A stretch of DNA of 64,000 bases from Hyphomicrobiales bacterium (GTDB lineage: Bacteria; Pseudomonadota; Alphaproteobacteria; Rhizobiales; Rhizobiaceae). Shown in pieces: positions 36,929 to 46,093 of this stretch. The position numbers were made by a program, and so were the translations under genes. Each line of letters starts with the position of its first letter. Within the stretch, counting starts at the first letter, position 1. The notes under the pieces were generated by a model. The model worked only from the letters and a program-made list of their open reading frames with translations, did no database searches and was not told the origin of the DNA. The stretch is from the NCBI GenBank assembly GCA_900472395.1, contig UCHV01000014.1, positions 1-64,000 of the forward strand, read 5' to 3'.

Positions 36929-39787
36929 TCACCCCTTCACCTTCGGCACCACACCCGGCCCCAGATCCGGCGTCGAACCCTCAGAAGGTGCCGGCTCCGG
37001 CGCGATGATCCCGGACGGCATGCGGGAGCGTAACTCGTCGTCCTGATCGGTCATCACAGGTTTCAGCCGTGCGGAAATGCTCGACTGGCGGTTCTCGTTG
37101 GTGATCTTCATGCCGACGATGTCGGTCACGTAAAACGTATCGATGACCTTTTCGCCGAAAGTCGTGATGTGGGCCGACTGGATATCCAGCGAGAGGTCCG
37201 ACAGCACGGCGGTGATTTCCGCCAAAAGGCCGACGCGGTCGAGGCATTCCACTTCGATGACCGTGAACTTGTTGGACAGCGTGTTGGAGATCGTGACCGA
37301 CGGGTGGACGGAAAACGTCTTGTTGCGCTTTTTCGATTTGGCGCGCGAGGCAATGACTTCGGGCAAGCGCTTTTTGCCCGACAGCACATCCTCAATCATG
37401 CGGCCGATCGTGCCGGCGCGGCGCAATTCGTCGGCATCGTCGGTGAATTCGCGGCTGACGAGGATGGTATCGAGCGCCCGGCCATCGGTGGTGGTAAAAA
37501 TCTGGGCGTCGGCGATGTTGGCGCCTGCCGCAGCACAGGCGCCGGCGATGATGGACAAGAGGCGCGGATGGTCTGGGGCCAGAACCGTGATCTCGGTAAT
37601 GGCGCGAAAACTGTCGGTGCGCACCATGGTGGCCAGCACCTTGCCGGCCTTGTCGGTATCGCGGATGAATTCGGCGTGGCGGATCTGATCGTCGAGCGGA
37701 ACGGAGAGCAGATAGGGCTGGTAATGCAGCTTGCCGTAGGTCGTGCGGTTCTCGGCCGTCCAGCCTTTATCCAAGGCACGCACGAGCGCTTCTTCGGCAG
37801 CAATGGCGCGTTCCTTGCGGGAACTGTCTGAAAAGCCGCCGGAAAGCAGCAGTTCGGTTTCGTAATACAGCGTGCGCAGCAACTGGCCCTTCCAGCCGTT
37901 CCACACGCCGGGGCCGACTGCGCGGATATCGCAGACAGTCAGAATGAGCAGCGCCTTCAAGCGCTCCATAGACTGCACGTTTTCGGCAAAATCGCTGATC
38001 GTCTTGCGGTCGTTGAGATCGCGGGTCTGGGCGGTCATCGACATCAGCAGATGCTGGTCGATCAGCCAGACGACAAGTTCGGTCTGTTTCGGGTTGAGGC
38101 CGAAACGCGGGCAGAGTTTTCGCGCCACGCGAGCGCCGGCGATGGAGTGGTCTTCCTGGCGGCCCTTGGCGATATCGTGCAGCAAAACGGCGACATAAAG
38201 CGCCGTGCGATCCTCGATCGTCGGCATCAGCTTGTTGATCAGCGGATGTTCGTCGGCAAACTTGCCCTTGTCGATATCCGACAGCGCGTCAACGGCGCGG
38301 ATCAGGTGTTCGTCCACCGTATAATGGTGGTACATGCTGAACTGCATGAGCGCGACAATCTTGCCGAATTCCGGAATGAAGCGGCCAAGCACACCGGCCT
38401 CGTTCATGCGGCGCAGCGTCATGCCCGGGGTGCGCGGCGAGGTGAGGATGGAGAGAAAGAGGCGGTTGGCCTCTTCGCTTTCACGCAGGTCGTTACCGAT
38501 CAGCCGCAGGCCACGATTGATCTGCTTGAGTGCGTCCGGGTGATATTCCAGGCCCGCCAGATCGGCGACATGGAAAAAGCGGATCATGCTGACGGGATCT
38601 CGGCGGAAAACATCAGGATCGGCGAGCGCGATACGGCCACGATCCTCCACGAATTCGCTGCTGCCGGGAATTTTTCGGGTGCGATACCGGAAACGGGTGA
38701 TGACGCCTGTGAGCCCCGGCGCGGGTTTTGCCTGTTCTTCCTCGAGTGCCGCACAAAGAATGCGGGTGAGATCGCCGACATCCTTGGTGACGAGAAAGTA
38801 GTGTTTCATGAAACGTTCGACGGCCGACAGGCCCGGACGCGCATTGTACCCGATGGCGGCCGCGACCTCGCGCTGGATATCGAAAGACAGGCGTTCTTCG
38901 GCCTTGCCTGTCAGAAAGTGCATGTGGCAGCGCACGGCCCAGAGAAAATCCTCGGCCTTTTCGAACAGCCGCAGTTCGGCACGGGAAAGGACACCGCGTT
39001 TGACCAGCGCTGCGGCATCGCGCACGCCATAATGATATTTGGCGATCCAGAACAGCGTCTGGATATCGCGAAGCCCACCCTTGCCTTCCTTGACATTGGG
39101 TTCGACGAGATAACGCGTGTCGCCGGCCTTCTGGTGACGCATGTCTCGCTCGGCAAGCTTTGCAGCGATAAAATCCGGGCCGGAATTGTGGATGATCTCA
39201 CGGTCGAAACGGGCATCCAGTTCTTCCGCCAGAGACTGCTTTCCACAGATGAAGCGGGTTTCGAGAATGGCCGTGCGGATGGTCATGTCTTCACGCGACA
39301 GGCGGATACACTCCTCCACCGTGCGGGTGGCATGACCGACCTTGAAGCCGAGATCCCAGAGCACGTAGAGCAAAAACTCCACCGACTTGCGCATGGCATC
39401 GGTGCTGGAGGATGGCAGAAGAAAGAGCAGATCGATATCGGAACCCGGCGCCAGGGTGGCGCGCCCATATCCGCCGACGGCGGTGATGGCGGTTGCACCG
39501 GCCGCATCGGGATAGACATGGGCATCGACCAGATCATGGATCGCAACGATCAATTGATCCTGCAGCCAGGAAATACGCTCAGCGCACAAGATGCCGCCAC
39601 CCTTCGTGGCTCCCAGCAGCTCGCGTGCCTTGTTGCGGCCTTCCGTGTTGACGGTGCGCAAAAGCGGCAGAAGCGCCGCGCGCATATCGGCAGGCTTACC
39701 GGCATGGGTGGTGGCAATCGCTTCGATATCTGCCTTCAACCTGGCAACATCGAGCAGTTCCAAGAAATCGGTATCGGGTCTGGCCAT
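36929..39787 (-). CDS. glnD: Bifunctional uridylyltransferase/uridylyl-removing enzyme
   Basis: GlnD senses glutamine and adds or removes UMP on PII proteins (GlnB, GlnK), so it is the primary nitrogen sensor. The 952-residue protein has a nucleotidyltransferase domain with [19 protein letters not shown] near 107-125. An HD hydrolase domain follows near 520-640 ([14 protein letters not shown]), and two C-terminal ACT domains ([17 protein letters not shown] and [16 protein letters not shown]) bind glutamine. The tail after the last ACT domain is Pro-rich. It works in the same pathway as rpoN at the end of this window. Confidence 0.97.
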   Translation of the reverse strand: MARPDTDFLELLDVARLKADIEAIATTHAGKPADMRAALLPLLRTVNTEGRNKARELLGATKGGGILCAERISWLQDQLIVAIHDLVDAHVYPDAAGATAITAVGGYGRATLAPGSDIDLLFLLPSSSTDAMRKSVEFLLYVLWDLGFKVGHATRTVEECIRLSREDMTIRTAILETRFICGKQSLAEELDARFDREIIHNSGPDFIAAKLAERDMRHQKAGDTRYLVEPNVKEGKGGLRDIQTLFWIAKYHYGVRDAAALVKRGVLSRAELRLFEKAEDFLWAVRCHMHFLTGKAEERLSFDIQREVAAAIGYNARPGLSAVERFMKHYFLVTKDVGDLTRILCAALEEEQAKPAPGLTGVITRFRYRTRKIPGSSEFVEDRGRIALADPDVFRRDPVSMIRFFHVADLAGLEYHPDALKQINRGLRLIGNDLRESEEANRLFLSILTSPRTPGMTLRRMNEAGVLGRFIPEFGKIVALMQFSMYHHYTVDEHLIRAVDALSDIDKGKFADEHPLINKLMPTIEDRTALYVAVLLHDIAKGRQEDHSIAGARVARKLCPRFGLNPKQTELVVWLIDQHLLMSMTAQTRDLNDRKTISDFAENVQSMERLKALLILTVCDIRAVGPGVWNGWKGQLLRTLYYETELLLSGGFSDSSRKERAIAAEEALVRALDKGWTAENRTTYGKLHYQPYLLSVPLDDQIRHAEFIRDTDKAGKVLATMVRTDSFRAITEITVLAPDHPRLLSIIAGACAAAGANIADAQIFTTTDGRALDTILVSREFTDDADELRRAGTIGRMIEDVLSGKKRLPEVIASRAKSKKRNKTFSVHPSVTISNTLSNKFTVIEVECLDRVGLLAEITAVLSDLSLDIQSAHITTFGEKVIDTFYVTDIVGMKITNENRQSSISARLKPVMTDQDDELRSRMPSGIIAPEPAPSEGSTPDLGPGVVPKVKG

Positions 39788-39845
39788 GTCTTCCTACCGG
39801 TGCCCAGGTCTGTGAGACCCGTTCCGCGCACCTTCTAGCAGATGA

Positions 39846-40931
39846 TTATGCTTGCTGGATGTTTCCAACTTGTTGCGTCGCGGAAACAAGGTCAAGCCCC
39901 TTGGCGGGCAACGCTGGCGTGCTTTTGTCACGCGCCTTCCACTGACGGGGATTTTGTCCGGTGACACGCCGGAATTCTCGATTGAAATTCGACTTGGTGG
40001 AGAAGCCGACATCGAACAGGATTGCCGTTGCTGATCTGGTTGTTTCATCCAGCAGATGGCAGGCCTGCATGACCCGACGGTTGTTGACGAATTGCGAGAC
40101 ATTGAGGCCGGTGGAACGATTGATGGCGGCGGAGACCTCCCTCGCCGGCAGGCCGGTCTTGCGGGCCAGCCGCGCAAGACTGAGATTTTCCTCCGCATAA
40201 AGGGTTTCGAGCGCGGCAGATACACGGGCGATGATCGCTTCATCCTGCGATGAGGCAACGGGTACGCTTTCAGAGGAAGGTTTTGCTGGAACCTGTGGCC
40301 AAAGATAATAGATGACGACGGCAACGATGGCAGTGAGGTTCATGACCGAGACCGCAAGCGGAACTTCGGCATTGCCGTACAATTCCGCGTAGACGGCAAG
40401 CACGCCATCGCTCACGGCAAAAAACAGCATGAGCGCTGAAGTCAGTCTGGCAGCCCTCAGCGCCGGACGCATGCGCTGCAACGCGGCTTCGGCCATCACC
40501 TCGTCCCCGCCCGCCCGCGTGATACGCCACAGCGCGATGCTGTAGCCGGCAAAGATGAGAAACAGCAGAAGATCAACGAATTGCCGGGCAAAGGCGACGG
40601 ATAGCGCAACGACCACCGGCAGCAGAACATGTACCCACGGCCTTTCAACCGGCAAGGCCGTGAGGCTGCGAAAAGCCAGATAGGCAAGCGGCGGCATGCA
40701 AGATGCGGTGATCGGCAGAAGCGGTACGAGGCTTTCCACGTCATAACCGAAACGCAGACCGATGCCGATGCCCTGCGCGGCATAAAGCACCAGAAAGGCG
40801 TTGAAGATTTTTCGCGTGCCCGGCAGTGCGACACCTTTGAGGCTCAAGTGCAGGGTCATCACGAAAACGAGGCCGGCGAAAAACGGCAAAGGGATGGTGA
40901 GCAAGGTGGGTGCCCCAGTGGGTGACGGCAA
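39846..40931 (-). CDS. AraC-family regulator with membrane N-terminal domain
   Basis: This 361-residue protein has about seven hydrophobic segments in its first 225 residues, followed by a two-part AraC helix-turn-helix at about 235-335 (LSLARLARKTGLPAREVSAA and SATAILFDVGFSTKSNFNRE). The regulator is therefore probably anchored in the inner membrane. The ligand and targets are unknown. The start is uncertain: a TTG at 40931 gives the full length, but other TTG and ATG starts follow within 25 codons, and no clear ribosome site is seen. It lies just beyond glnD on the same strand. Confidence 0.82.
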   Translation of the reverse strand: MPSPTGAPTLLTIPLPFFAGLVFVMTLHLSLKGVALPGTRKIFNAFLVLYAAQGIGIGLRFGYDVESLVPLLPITASCMPPLAYLAFRSLTALPVERPWVHVLLPVVVALSVAFARQFVDLLLFLIFAGYSIALWRITRAGGDEVMAEAALQRMRPALRAARLTSALMLFFAVSDGVLAVYAELYGNAEVPLAVSVMNLTAIVAVVIYYLWPQVPAKPSSESVPVASSQDEAIIARVSAALETLYAEENLSLARLARKTGLPAREVSAAINRSTGLNVSQFVNNRRVMQACHLLDETTRSATAILFDVGFSTKSNFNREFRRVTGQNPRQWKARDKSTPALPAKGLDLVSATQQVGNIQQA

Positions 40932-41070
40932 AGGTTTGTCTGTTGCGGTGGGTTATAACATTGGCGATGGAGTGGTGCATCCGGGGAATGGTCAGAGAAT
41001 ATATCCATTTCAATGACCAGGGCAGTTCTCACCACCCCGTGTCGCCGGTTGAAAATAAGGCAAAATTACA

Positions 41071-41098
41071 TTACCATCCATTCAATCATGGAGAGTAA
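41071..41098 (+). promoter_or_regulatory. Imperfect palindrome overlapping the vapB ribosome site
   Basis: TTAC (41071-41074) pairs with GTAA (41095-41098), and TCCAT (41077-41081) pairs with ATGGA (41088-41092), all around one centre at 41084.5. It ends three bases before the vapB start, where toxin-antitoxin autoregulation sites usually lie. Confidence 0.5.
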
Positions 41099-41101
41099 CT
41101 C

Positions 41102-41377
41102 ATGACGATTTTGACGGTAACTGCACGTGGTCAGATTACAATCCGTAAAGATGTGCTCAAACATCTCGGTATCCAGTCAGGCGGCAAGATCAGGATTGAT
41201 CTTCTGCCCGATGGCAGGGCGGAGCTAAAAGCCGAAAAGGGTCTGGGATCCTGGCTGGAACTCGAAGGCCTGCTGAAGGATAAGACCAATGGTGCCCGGC
41301 TTTCCATCGATGAAATCAACGATGCCATAACCGACGCAGGGGCTATAGCGGGAATGACAGGCATCCAGCGCAAATGA
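41102..41377 (+). CDS. vapB: AbrB/MazE-type antitoxin (VapB-like)
   Basis: This 91-residue antitoxin has an N-terminal AbrB/SpoVT swapped-hairpin DNA-binding domain (TVTARGQITIRKDVLKHLGI) and a C-terminal part that would bind the toxin. It normally neutralises the PIN toxin and, with it, represses its own operon. It overlaps the toxin gene by four bases (ATGA). A palindrome directly upstream is a likely operator. The gene is oriented opposite to its housekeeping neighbours. Confidence 0.88.
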   Translation: MTILTVTARGQITIRKDVLKHLGIQSGGKIRIDLLPDGRAELKAEKGLGSWLELEGLLKDKTNGARLSIDEINDAITDAGAIAGMTGIQRK

Positions 41378-41772
41378 AAATCAGCCTCGATACCAATGTG
41401 CTTTTGCGTCTCATTGTCGGAGATGATGAAGCACAAGAACGGACGGCGGTAGAGGCGCTCGAAAAAGCCGAGACGGTTGCGATCAGCGTTCACGCATTCT
41501 GTGAATTCTCTTGGGTGCTCAATCGAAGCTATCACGTCAGCAAGCCGGATATCGCAACAGCGATGCGTCGCATCCTCGATATCCGCAATGTGACGGCAAA
41601 CCGGCCGGCCATCGAAGCGGGCCTCGCTGTGCTTGATGCCGGTGGCGATTTTGCCGATGGCGTGATCGCTTATGAGGGCCAGTGGCTTGGTGCCGACACT
41701 TTTGTTTCATTCGACCGGAAAGCGACAAAACTCGTGGAAGCGCAAGGCATCACAACGCTGTTGTTGACGTGA
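41374..41772 (+). CDS. vapC: PIN-domain toxin (VapC-like ribonuclease)
   Basis: This 132-residue PIN-domain protein has the acidic residues expected for Mg2+-dependent RNA cleavage: Asp6 in SLDTNVLLRLIVGDD, Glu48 in the CEFSWVL stretch, Asp93 or Asp95 in GDFADGVIAY, and Asp114 in FVSFDRKATKL. VapC toxins cut tRNA or rRNA to slow growth. The start overlaps the antitoxin stop, typical of a two-gene module. All core acidic residues are present, so the toxin is likely active. Confidence 0.9.
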   Translation: MKISLDTNVLLRLIVGDDEAQERTAVEALEKAETVAISVHAFCEFSWVLNRSYHVSKPDIATAMRRILDIRNVTANRPAIEAGLAVLDAGGDFADGVIAYEGQWLGADTFVSFDRKATKLVEAQGITTLLLT

Positions 41773-41789
41773 TCTTCTGTCACTACCAA

Positions 41790-42611
41790 CTATTCAAAAC
41801 TGCACAGAGGCGGACGCGGCGTCCCTTTGTTTCTGGATGACATGCCTTCGAACCATCCGGCCCCCAATGCGATCAGGCTGACATCCATAAAAAGGAAGGC
41901 ATTAGTTGGCTTTTCGCCGAATACCCGTTCTGCCACCTCGGAAAATTTCCAGCTGGGCCCTGACCGAGACGCGCAAAAATCGTCTCCTGCAGCATCTGTT
42001 CGGATCAGCGCATCGAAGTGTTTGATCAGAAGGTCGTGGCTACGCTTGATCGCCGGCATTTGTGGGGTGTCTGCGCATTTGCCGCTTGTCGCGATAATTC
42101 CCGGAGGAGTGCGTACCGGGTCGGCGGAATAAAAAGACAGCTCGCCCGAGATGACGGATTGGCCAAGAAAACGCAGATATTCGAGATTTGCCTTTTCAGG
42201 ATCCCAAGCCCGGTTCGATTGGACTGTTTTGACAAGCTTCTGTCCATCGAGAAAACACCCAGGATCACCCTGCTCGGAATAGGCATCGATTGCCGACAGG
42301 CTTTGCACGACTTCAGGGTCGTCTATCCGGATTTCGCTGGTTATTGCCGGAGGGCGGATTTCACACGTTTCCGCAGCGAGAACGACCCATTCGCCAGTCT
42401 TGAGATTTTTGGGATCGGCACGAATGACAGCCACATAAGCCTCGACTTCGGATCGCTCAATTCCCCCGGCGATTGCCGCAGCAATCGTCGATGGACCGAT
42501 GGCGCACCCTTGGCCCGCAAAGAACCTTTCAATCGCTCCACTTTCGGCATGGACCGAGATGGGGAACAAGAGCGATAGAACGGAGCCGAAAAACACGACA
42601 AAACGGATCAT
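41790..42611 (-). CDS. Exported protein of unknown function
   Basis: This 273-residue protein begins with a clear signal peptide (MIRFVVFFGSVLSLLFPISVHA) and is probably periplasmic. I recognise no domain. Its sequence has six cysteines in the mature part (for example AGQGCAIGP, AAETCEIRPP, GDPGCFLDG, SGKCADTPQ, DDFCASRSG, RPPLCSFE), spaced as if to form disulfides. It is convergent with vapC and lies after uppP on the same strand, 67 bases apart, with a terminator between. Confidence 0.75.
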   Translation of the reverse strand: MIRFVVFFGSVLSLLFPISVHAESGAIERFFAGQGCAIGPSTIAAAIAGGIERSEVEAYVAVIRADPKNLKTGEWVVLAAETCEIRPPAITSEIRIDDPEVVQSLSAIDAYSEQGDPGCFLDGQKLVKTVQSNRAWDPEKANLEYLRFLGQSVISGELSFYSADPVRTPPGIIATSGKCADTPQMPAIKRSHDLLIKHFDALIRTDAAGDDFCASRSGPSWKFSEVAERVFGEKPTNAFLFMDVSLIALGAGWFEGMSSRNKGTPRPPLCSFE

Positions 42612-42648
42612 GGAAACATTTCGACCTGTCGGTCGCCCCGTTACAATA

Positions 42649-42672
42649 AAGACCCGGCGCGAACCGGGCCTT
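42649..42672 (-). terminator. Terminator after uppP
   Basis: AAGACCCGG and CCGGGCCTT pair at eight of nine positions around a six-base loop and are followed on the minus strand by TATTGT after the TTT arm. It lies six bases after the uppP stop. Confidence 0.6.
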
Positions 42673-42678
42673 ATCTGA

Positions 42679-43512
42679 TCAAATCGGATTGACCACACCG
42701 GTCACCAGCAGCCCCAACAACACGACGCCTATAACGAGGCGATACCATACGAACGGCATGTAGCTTCTGGTCGAAACAAGTTTCAGGAACCAGACGATAA
42801 CGGCGTAACCGACAACGAAGGCGATGACCGTGGCAAGCGCCGTCGGGCCGGCAGCAACTGCGGTTTCCTGCCCCATCGTCTTGATGAGCTGATAGAAGCC
42901 TGAGCCGAACACGGCGGGCACGGCGAGAAGGAAAGAATAACGGGCTGCGGCCTCACGGGTATACCCCATCAACAGGCCAGCGGTGATGGTGCCGCCGGAC
43001 CGGGAAACGCCGGGAATGAGCGCCATGGCCTGCGCGAAACCGAAAATGATGCCGTCGCGCCAGATCAGTTGTCTCAGCGCATATTTTTTCTTGCCTATAT
43101 GATCAGCCCAGCCAAGGATGAGACCAAAGACGATCAGCATGATGGCGGTGATGTAAAGGTTGCGCAGCCCGTGTTCGATCGCATCCTTGAAAGCCAGGCC
43201 AAGCACGATGATCGGCAAGGAGCCGAGAATGATCAGCCAGCCCATGCGGGCGGCATCCTTGTCATATTCTCCAAGGCGAAACACCTGCCGCAACCAGGCG
43301 GTGGCGATCGCCATGATATCCTTCCAGAAATAGACGAGGACGGCGGCTTCGGTGCCAAGCTGGGTGATGGCGGTGAAGGCAGCGCCGGGATCGGTGCCGG
43401 AAGGCAGGAATTCGCCGAGAATGCGCAGGTGCGCGCTGGAGGAAACCGGCAGGAATTCGGTCAATCCCTGAACAAGTCCAAGGATGGCGGCATCGGTCCA
43501 ACTCACGCTCAT
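42679..43512 (-). CDS. uppP: Undecaprenyl-diphosphatase
   Basis: UppP (BacA) dephosphorylates undecaprenyl pyrophosphate to recycle the lipid carrier for cell-wall and polysaccharide synthesis. It is a 277-residue membrane protein with about eight helices. Both active-site motifs are present: [14 protein letters not shown] at 16-29 and PGVSRSGGT at 167-175 with the catalytic Arg171. It is not related to the SbmA-like BacA of rhizobial symbiosis despite the shared name. Confidence 0.95.
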   Translation of the reverse strand: MSVSWTDAAILGLVQGLTEFLPVSSSAHLRILGEFLPSGTDPGAAFTAITQLGTEAAVLVYFWKDIMAIATAWLRQVFRLGEYDKDAARMGWLIILGSLPIIVLGLAFKDAIEHGLRNLYITAIMLIVFGLILGWADHIGKKKYALRQLIWRDGIIFGFAQAMALIPGVSRSGGTITAGLLMGYTREAAARYSFLLAVPAVFGSGFYQLIKTMGQETAVAAGPTALATVIAFVVGYAVIVWFLKLVSTRSYMPFVWYRLVIGVVLLGLLVTGVVNPI

Positions 43513-44028
43513 GGCAACTCCGAGGTTTTGGTTTTCGCGGATAAGAAATAGGCGGATTTCTGCAGACTCAAGTCCGGCAGATCACCAATGTCAGGCGCTC
43601 GTCTTTCGAACCGGCAATGTGACGATTGTATGGTTTGCTGACTTTTTGCTGAACGCCGCCGTTTCCATTTTGATACGGTGACAGGCGGCAGGCCGATGAG
43701 ACGACGCGGTGAAGGCGGTGTTTCGCATGCGACGGTCGCAATCTTGGTTGGTAAAGCGGATCGGCAAAGCTCTGTTGCGACGCACAATAATTACGCCTTT
43801 TTAAGTTGGCCAGCACAAACGAAACAGACTCGCATTTCGTTTATGTGACAGACCTATCGACGGACTAACATCTTATTAGGATTTTATTGACCATAATTGC
43901 TGATCCGCGGCGCTCTCACGAGTGTCAGATGTCCCGCGTAATCTGGGTTTATTAGTGTCATGGTGGCGTTCGAGTTTTTGCACGGCGTTTCGGTCATAAC
44001 TTCCCTGTGCCGAGGTGTTGCGAGCAGA
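43513..44028. other. Intergenic region between uppP and the DUF882 gene
   Basis: About 515 bases carrying the divergent promoters of uppP and the DUF882 gene. Bases 43780-43960 are more AT-rich than the surroundings. Short open frames on both strands show no recognisable protein features, and I see no RNA gene. Confidence 0.45.
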
Positions 44029-45351
44029 ATGTGCCGTTTCGTGACGCGCCCGACCAAGGGACTGGCCATTGGCCTGCTGGCCCTGCCGCTGCTTGCAGGC
44101 ACCAGCGGCTTTGCCGCAGCCGAGACGCGATCTCTCAAGCTCTATTTCACCCATACCGGCGAGCGTGCTGAAATCGTCTACAAACGCAATGGCCGTTTCG
44201 ACCAGAAGGGGCTCAACCAGGTCAACCGTATCCTGCGCGACTGGCGTCGCAACGAGCCGACCAAGATGGATCCGCGCCTGCTGGATCTCGTCTGGGAGGT
44301 TTACGACCGGGTGAATGCCAAGGGATATATCCATGTGGTTTCGGCCTATCGCTCGCCGGCAACCAACGGCATGCTGCGCGGTCGCTCGCGCAATACCGGT
44401 GTTGCTAAAAAAAGCCAGCACATGCTGGGCAAGGCCATGGACTTCTTCATTCCGGGCGTGAAAATATCAACGCTGCGCGCCACCGCCATGCAGATGCAGG
44501 TCGGCGGCGTAGGGTATTATCCGACCTCCGGTTCGCCCTTCGTGCATCTGGACGTGGGCAGTGTGCGCGCCTGGCCGCGCATGTCGCAGACCGAACTCGC
44601 CCGGATTTTTCCGAACGGACGGACGCTGCACCTGCCGACCAACGGCAAGCCGCTGCCGGGTTATCAGCAGGCACTGGCCGACTACAAACGCCGCATCGGC
44701 CCGCGTTCCATCGAGATTGCGGCCACCGCCGAGGATGACGACGATGATAACGCACCTGTCATCGCTCGCGGCCGTTCCCGCGATGCGGACGATAGCGGCC
44801 TTGTGACGGCCATGTTGCCGACGCCCAAAAGCCGGGCACAGGCGGCACTGGACATGCAGAGCAAATTTGGCGGCAGCCCGAAGGAAAAGTCGGAAATTGC
44901 CGAAAAACGCGAGGAAAATCAGGTGGAATTGCTGACGGCCGCCATTCCGCTGCCCTCACCGCGTCCAAAAACAGTCGAGACCACCGATCTGCCACCGGAC
45001 AATATCGTGGTGGCGTCGATCGGCCCGATCCCGGCGCAGCGCCCGGCTTTGCCCGCGCCGGTCTCAAAACCCTTCGGCGACCCTGATATCCGACAGGATC
45101 TGGCAAAAATCCGTGTATTGAAGGATGCGGCTCCCACCACCGGTACGGCCTCTGCCGAACCGGTGGCGATCCGCTCGCTCACCCATTGGGCGCTGCTTTC
45201 GCCTGGCCAGTCCGTGGCCATGAAACCGCCGATTCTGGTGAAACGTTCGCTGGAAACCGAACCGGGTGCTGCAACGAACACAGTGGCGCAGAAGCCGATG
45301 GCACATGGCGGCGCGTTCGATTTCGGACGGTTTGTCGAGGATGAGGGGTAA
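44029..45351 (+). CDS. DUF882 (M15-type) exported cell-wall protein
   Basis: This 440-residue exported protein has a signal peptide at about 1-30. The N-terminal DUF882 domain carries the M15-like metal site: SAYRSPATN, SQHMLGKAMD (SxHxxGxAxD) and FVHLDVGSVRAWPR. A long low-complexity C-terminal half, rich in Pro, Ala and charged residues, follows from about residue 230. Related YcbK proteins are thought to act on peptidoglycan. The ATG at 44029 gives a normal signal peptide; an ATG at 43960 would add 23 residues but lacks a ribosome site. It is next to uppP, also a cell-wall gene. Confidence 0.85.
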   Translation: MCRFVTRPTKGLAIGLLALPLLAGTSGFAAAETRSLKLYFTHTGERAEIVYKRNGRFDQKGLNQVNRILRDWRRNEPTKMDPRLLDLVWEVYDRVNAKGYIHVVSAYRSPATNGMLRGRSRNTGVAKKSQHMLGKAMDFFIPGVKISTLRATAMQMQVGGVGYYPTSGSPFVHLDVGSVRAWPRMSQTELARIFPNGRTLHLPTNGKPLPGYQQALADYKRRIGPRSIEIAATAEDDDDDNAPVIARGRSRDADDSGLVTAMLPTPKSRAQAALDMQSKFGGSPKEKSEIAEKREENQVELLTAAIPLPSPRPKTVETTDLPPDNIVVASIGPIPAQRPALPAPVSKPFGDPDIRQDLAKIRVLKDAAPTTGTASAEPVAIRSLTHWALLSPGQSVAMKPPILVKRSLETEPGAATNTVAQKPMAHGGAFDFGRFVEDEG

Positions 45352-45359
45352 GCGGTTTT

Positions 45360-45737
45360 CTAGTCCTCACCGTAATCCGGTGGCAAGTGCCGCTCCAGTT
45401 CCATCGCATCGTGCAAGATACGACCGATGCCAATCAAATCCGGTTCAATAATACGGTAGAGCAGCAAATGTCGGGGACGATGCACGATACCGGTTTCATT
45501 TCGTGCCCGCTCCCGGCTGTGGCGTAGGTGATAGCTCAAGACGCCATCGCCAAGTTCCGGGCGTAAGCGACATCCGATACGTTCGGGAGCATTTCCCAGA
45601 TCACGCAGAGCCGTCACCAAAAGTTTTTGGTAACGTTCCCGCGCAACGTGGCCGAAACGATCTTCGGTTTCGGCGAGAATGTCTATGATATCGGCCCGTG
45701 CCCATGTGGATAGACGATACGTGCCGCGCTTCGTCAC
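45360..45737 (-). CDS. parE: ParE/RelE-type toxin
   Basis: This 125-residue toxin of the RelE/ParE superfamily begins YRLSTWARADIIDILAETE and ends with RILHDAMELERHLPPDY, both typical of ParE-like proteins, which inhibit DNA gyrase. The segment HLLLYRIIEPDLIGIGRILH is the family's core. It carries an additional stretch (SRERARNETGIVHRPRH) in the middle. The GTG start at 45737 overlaps the antitoxin stop (GTGA). Whether the target is gyrase or ribosome-bound mRNA cannot be told. Confidence 0.87.
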   Translation of the reverse strand: MTKRGTYRLSTWARADIIDILAETEDRFGHVARERYQKLLVTALRDLGNAPERIGCRLRPELGDGVLSYHLRHSRERARNETGIVHRPRHLLLYRIIEPDLIGIGRILHDAMELERHLPPDYGED

Positions 45738-46027
45738 AAACGGGCCTTGCGGACCCGCGCTTCGGCTTGGCGGCCGAGAGCAGCAATCTCATCTTCCAGT
45801 TCATCGTCGGCGATTGCGGTAAAACGCCCTTCCTCCAGATCGGCAAAACCAAGGCTGGCTGCTTTCTGTAGAGCTTCGAGCTTGGAAACTTCCACAGCTT
45901 CCCGCCGCTCCACCAGCCGCAGCCCCTCCCGCATCACTTCGCTGGCGTTCTGGTATCTGCCAGACTTCACCAGTTTGTCGATCACATCTTCATGATGCTC
46001 GGTGAGCACGACATTGCGGGTGGGCAC
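45734..46027 (-). CDS. parD: ParD-type antitoxin
   Basis: This 97-residue antitoxin has a ribbon-helix-helix N-terminus (RNVVLTEHHEDVIDKLVKSG and YQNASEVMREGLRLVERRE), with an acidic toxin-binding C-terminal part. It precedes parE in the usual order. It lies only 66 bases after the mutS stop on the same strand, and a perfect inverted repeat in that gap probably serves as its operator. Confidence 0.9.
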   Translation of the reverse strand: MPTRNVVLTEHHEDVIDKLVKSGRYQNASEVMREGLRLVERREAVEVSKLEALQKAASLGFADLEEGRFTAIADDELEDEIAALGRQAEARVRKARL

Positions 46028-46030
46028 GGC

Positions 46031-46060
46031 TGGACCTCGCGGGTTCGGTTGCGAGGTCCA
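46031..46060 (-). promoter_or_regulatory. Perfect inverted repeat between mutS and parD
   Basis: TGGACCTCGC at 46031-46040 and GCGAGGTCCA at 46051-46060 are exact reverse complements, ten bases apart. There is no T-run after the stem, so an operator for ParD or ParDE fits better than a mutS terminator. It starts four bases before the parD start codon. Confidence 0.6.
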
Positions 46061-46093
46061 TCATAGCAGAATGGCATGATCTGCCAATGTGCC

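Noticed and set aside
38051..39838. A 595-codon plus-strand frame opposite glnD
   Set aside because: The GlnD domains are complete on the other strand, so this frame is not a gene.
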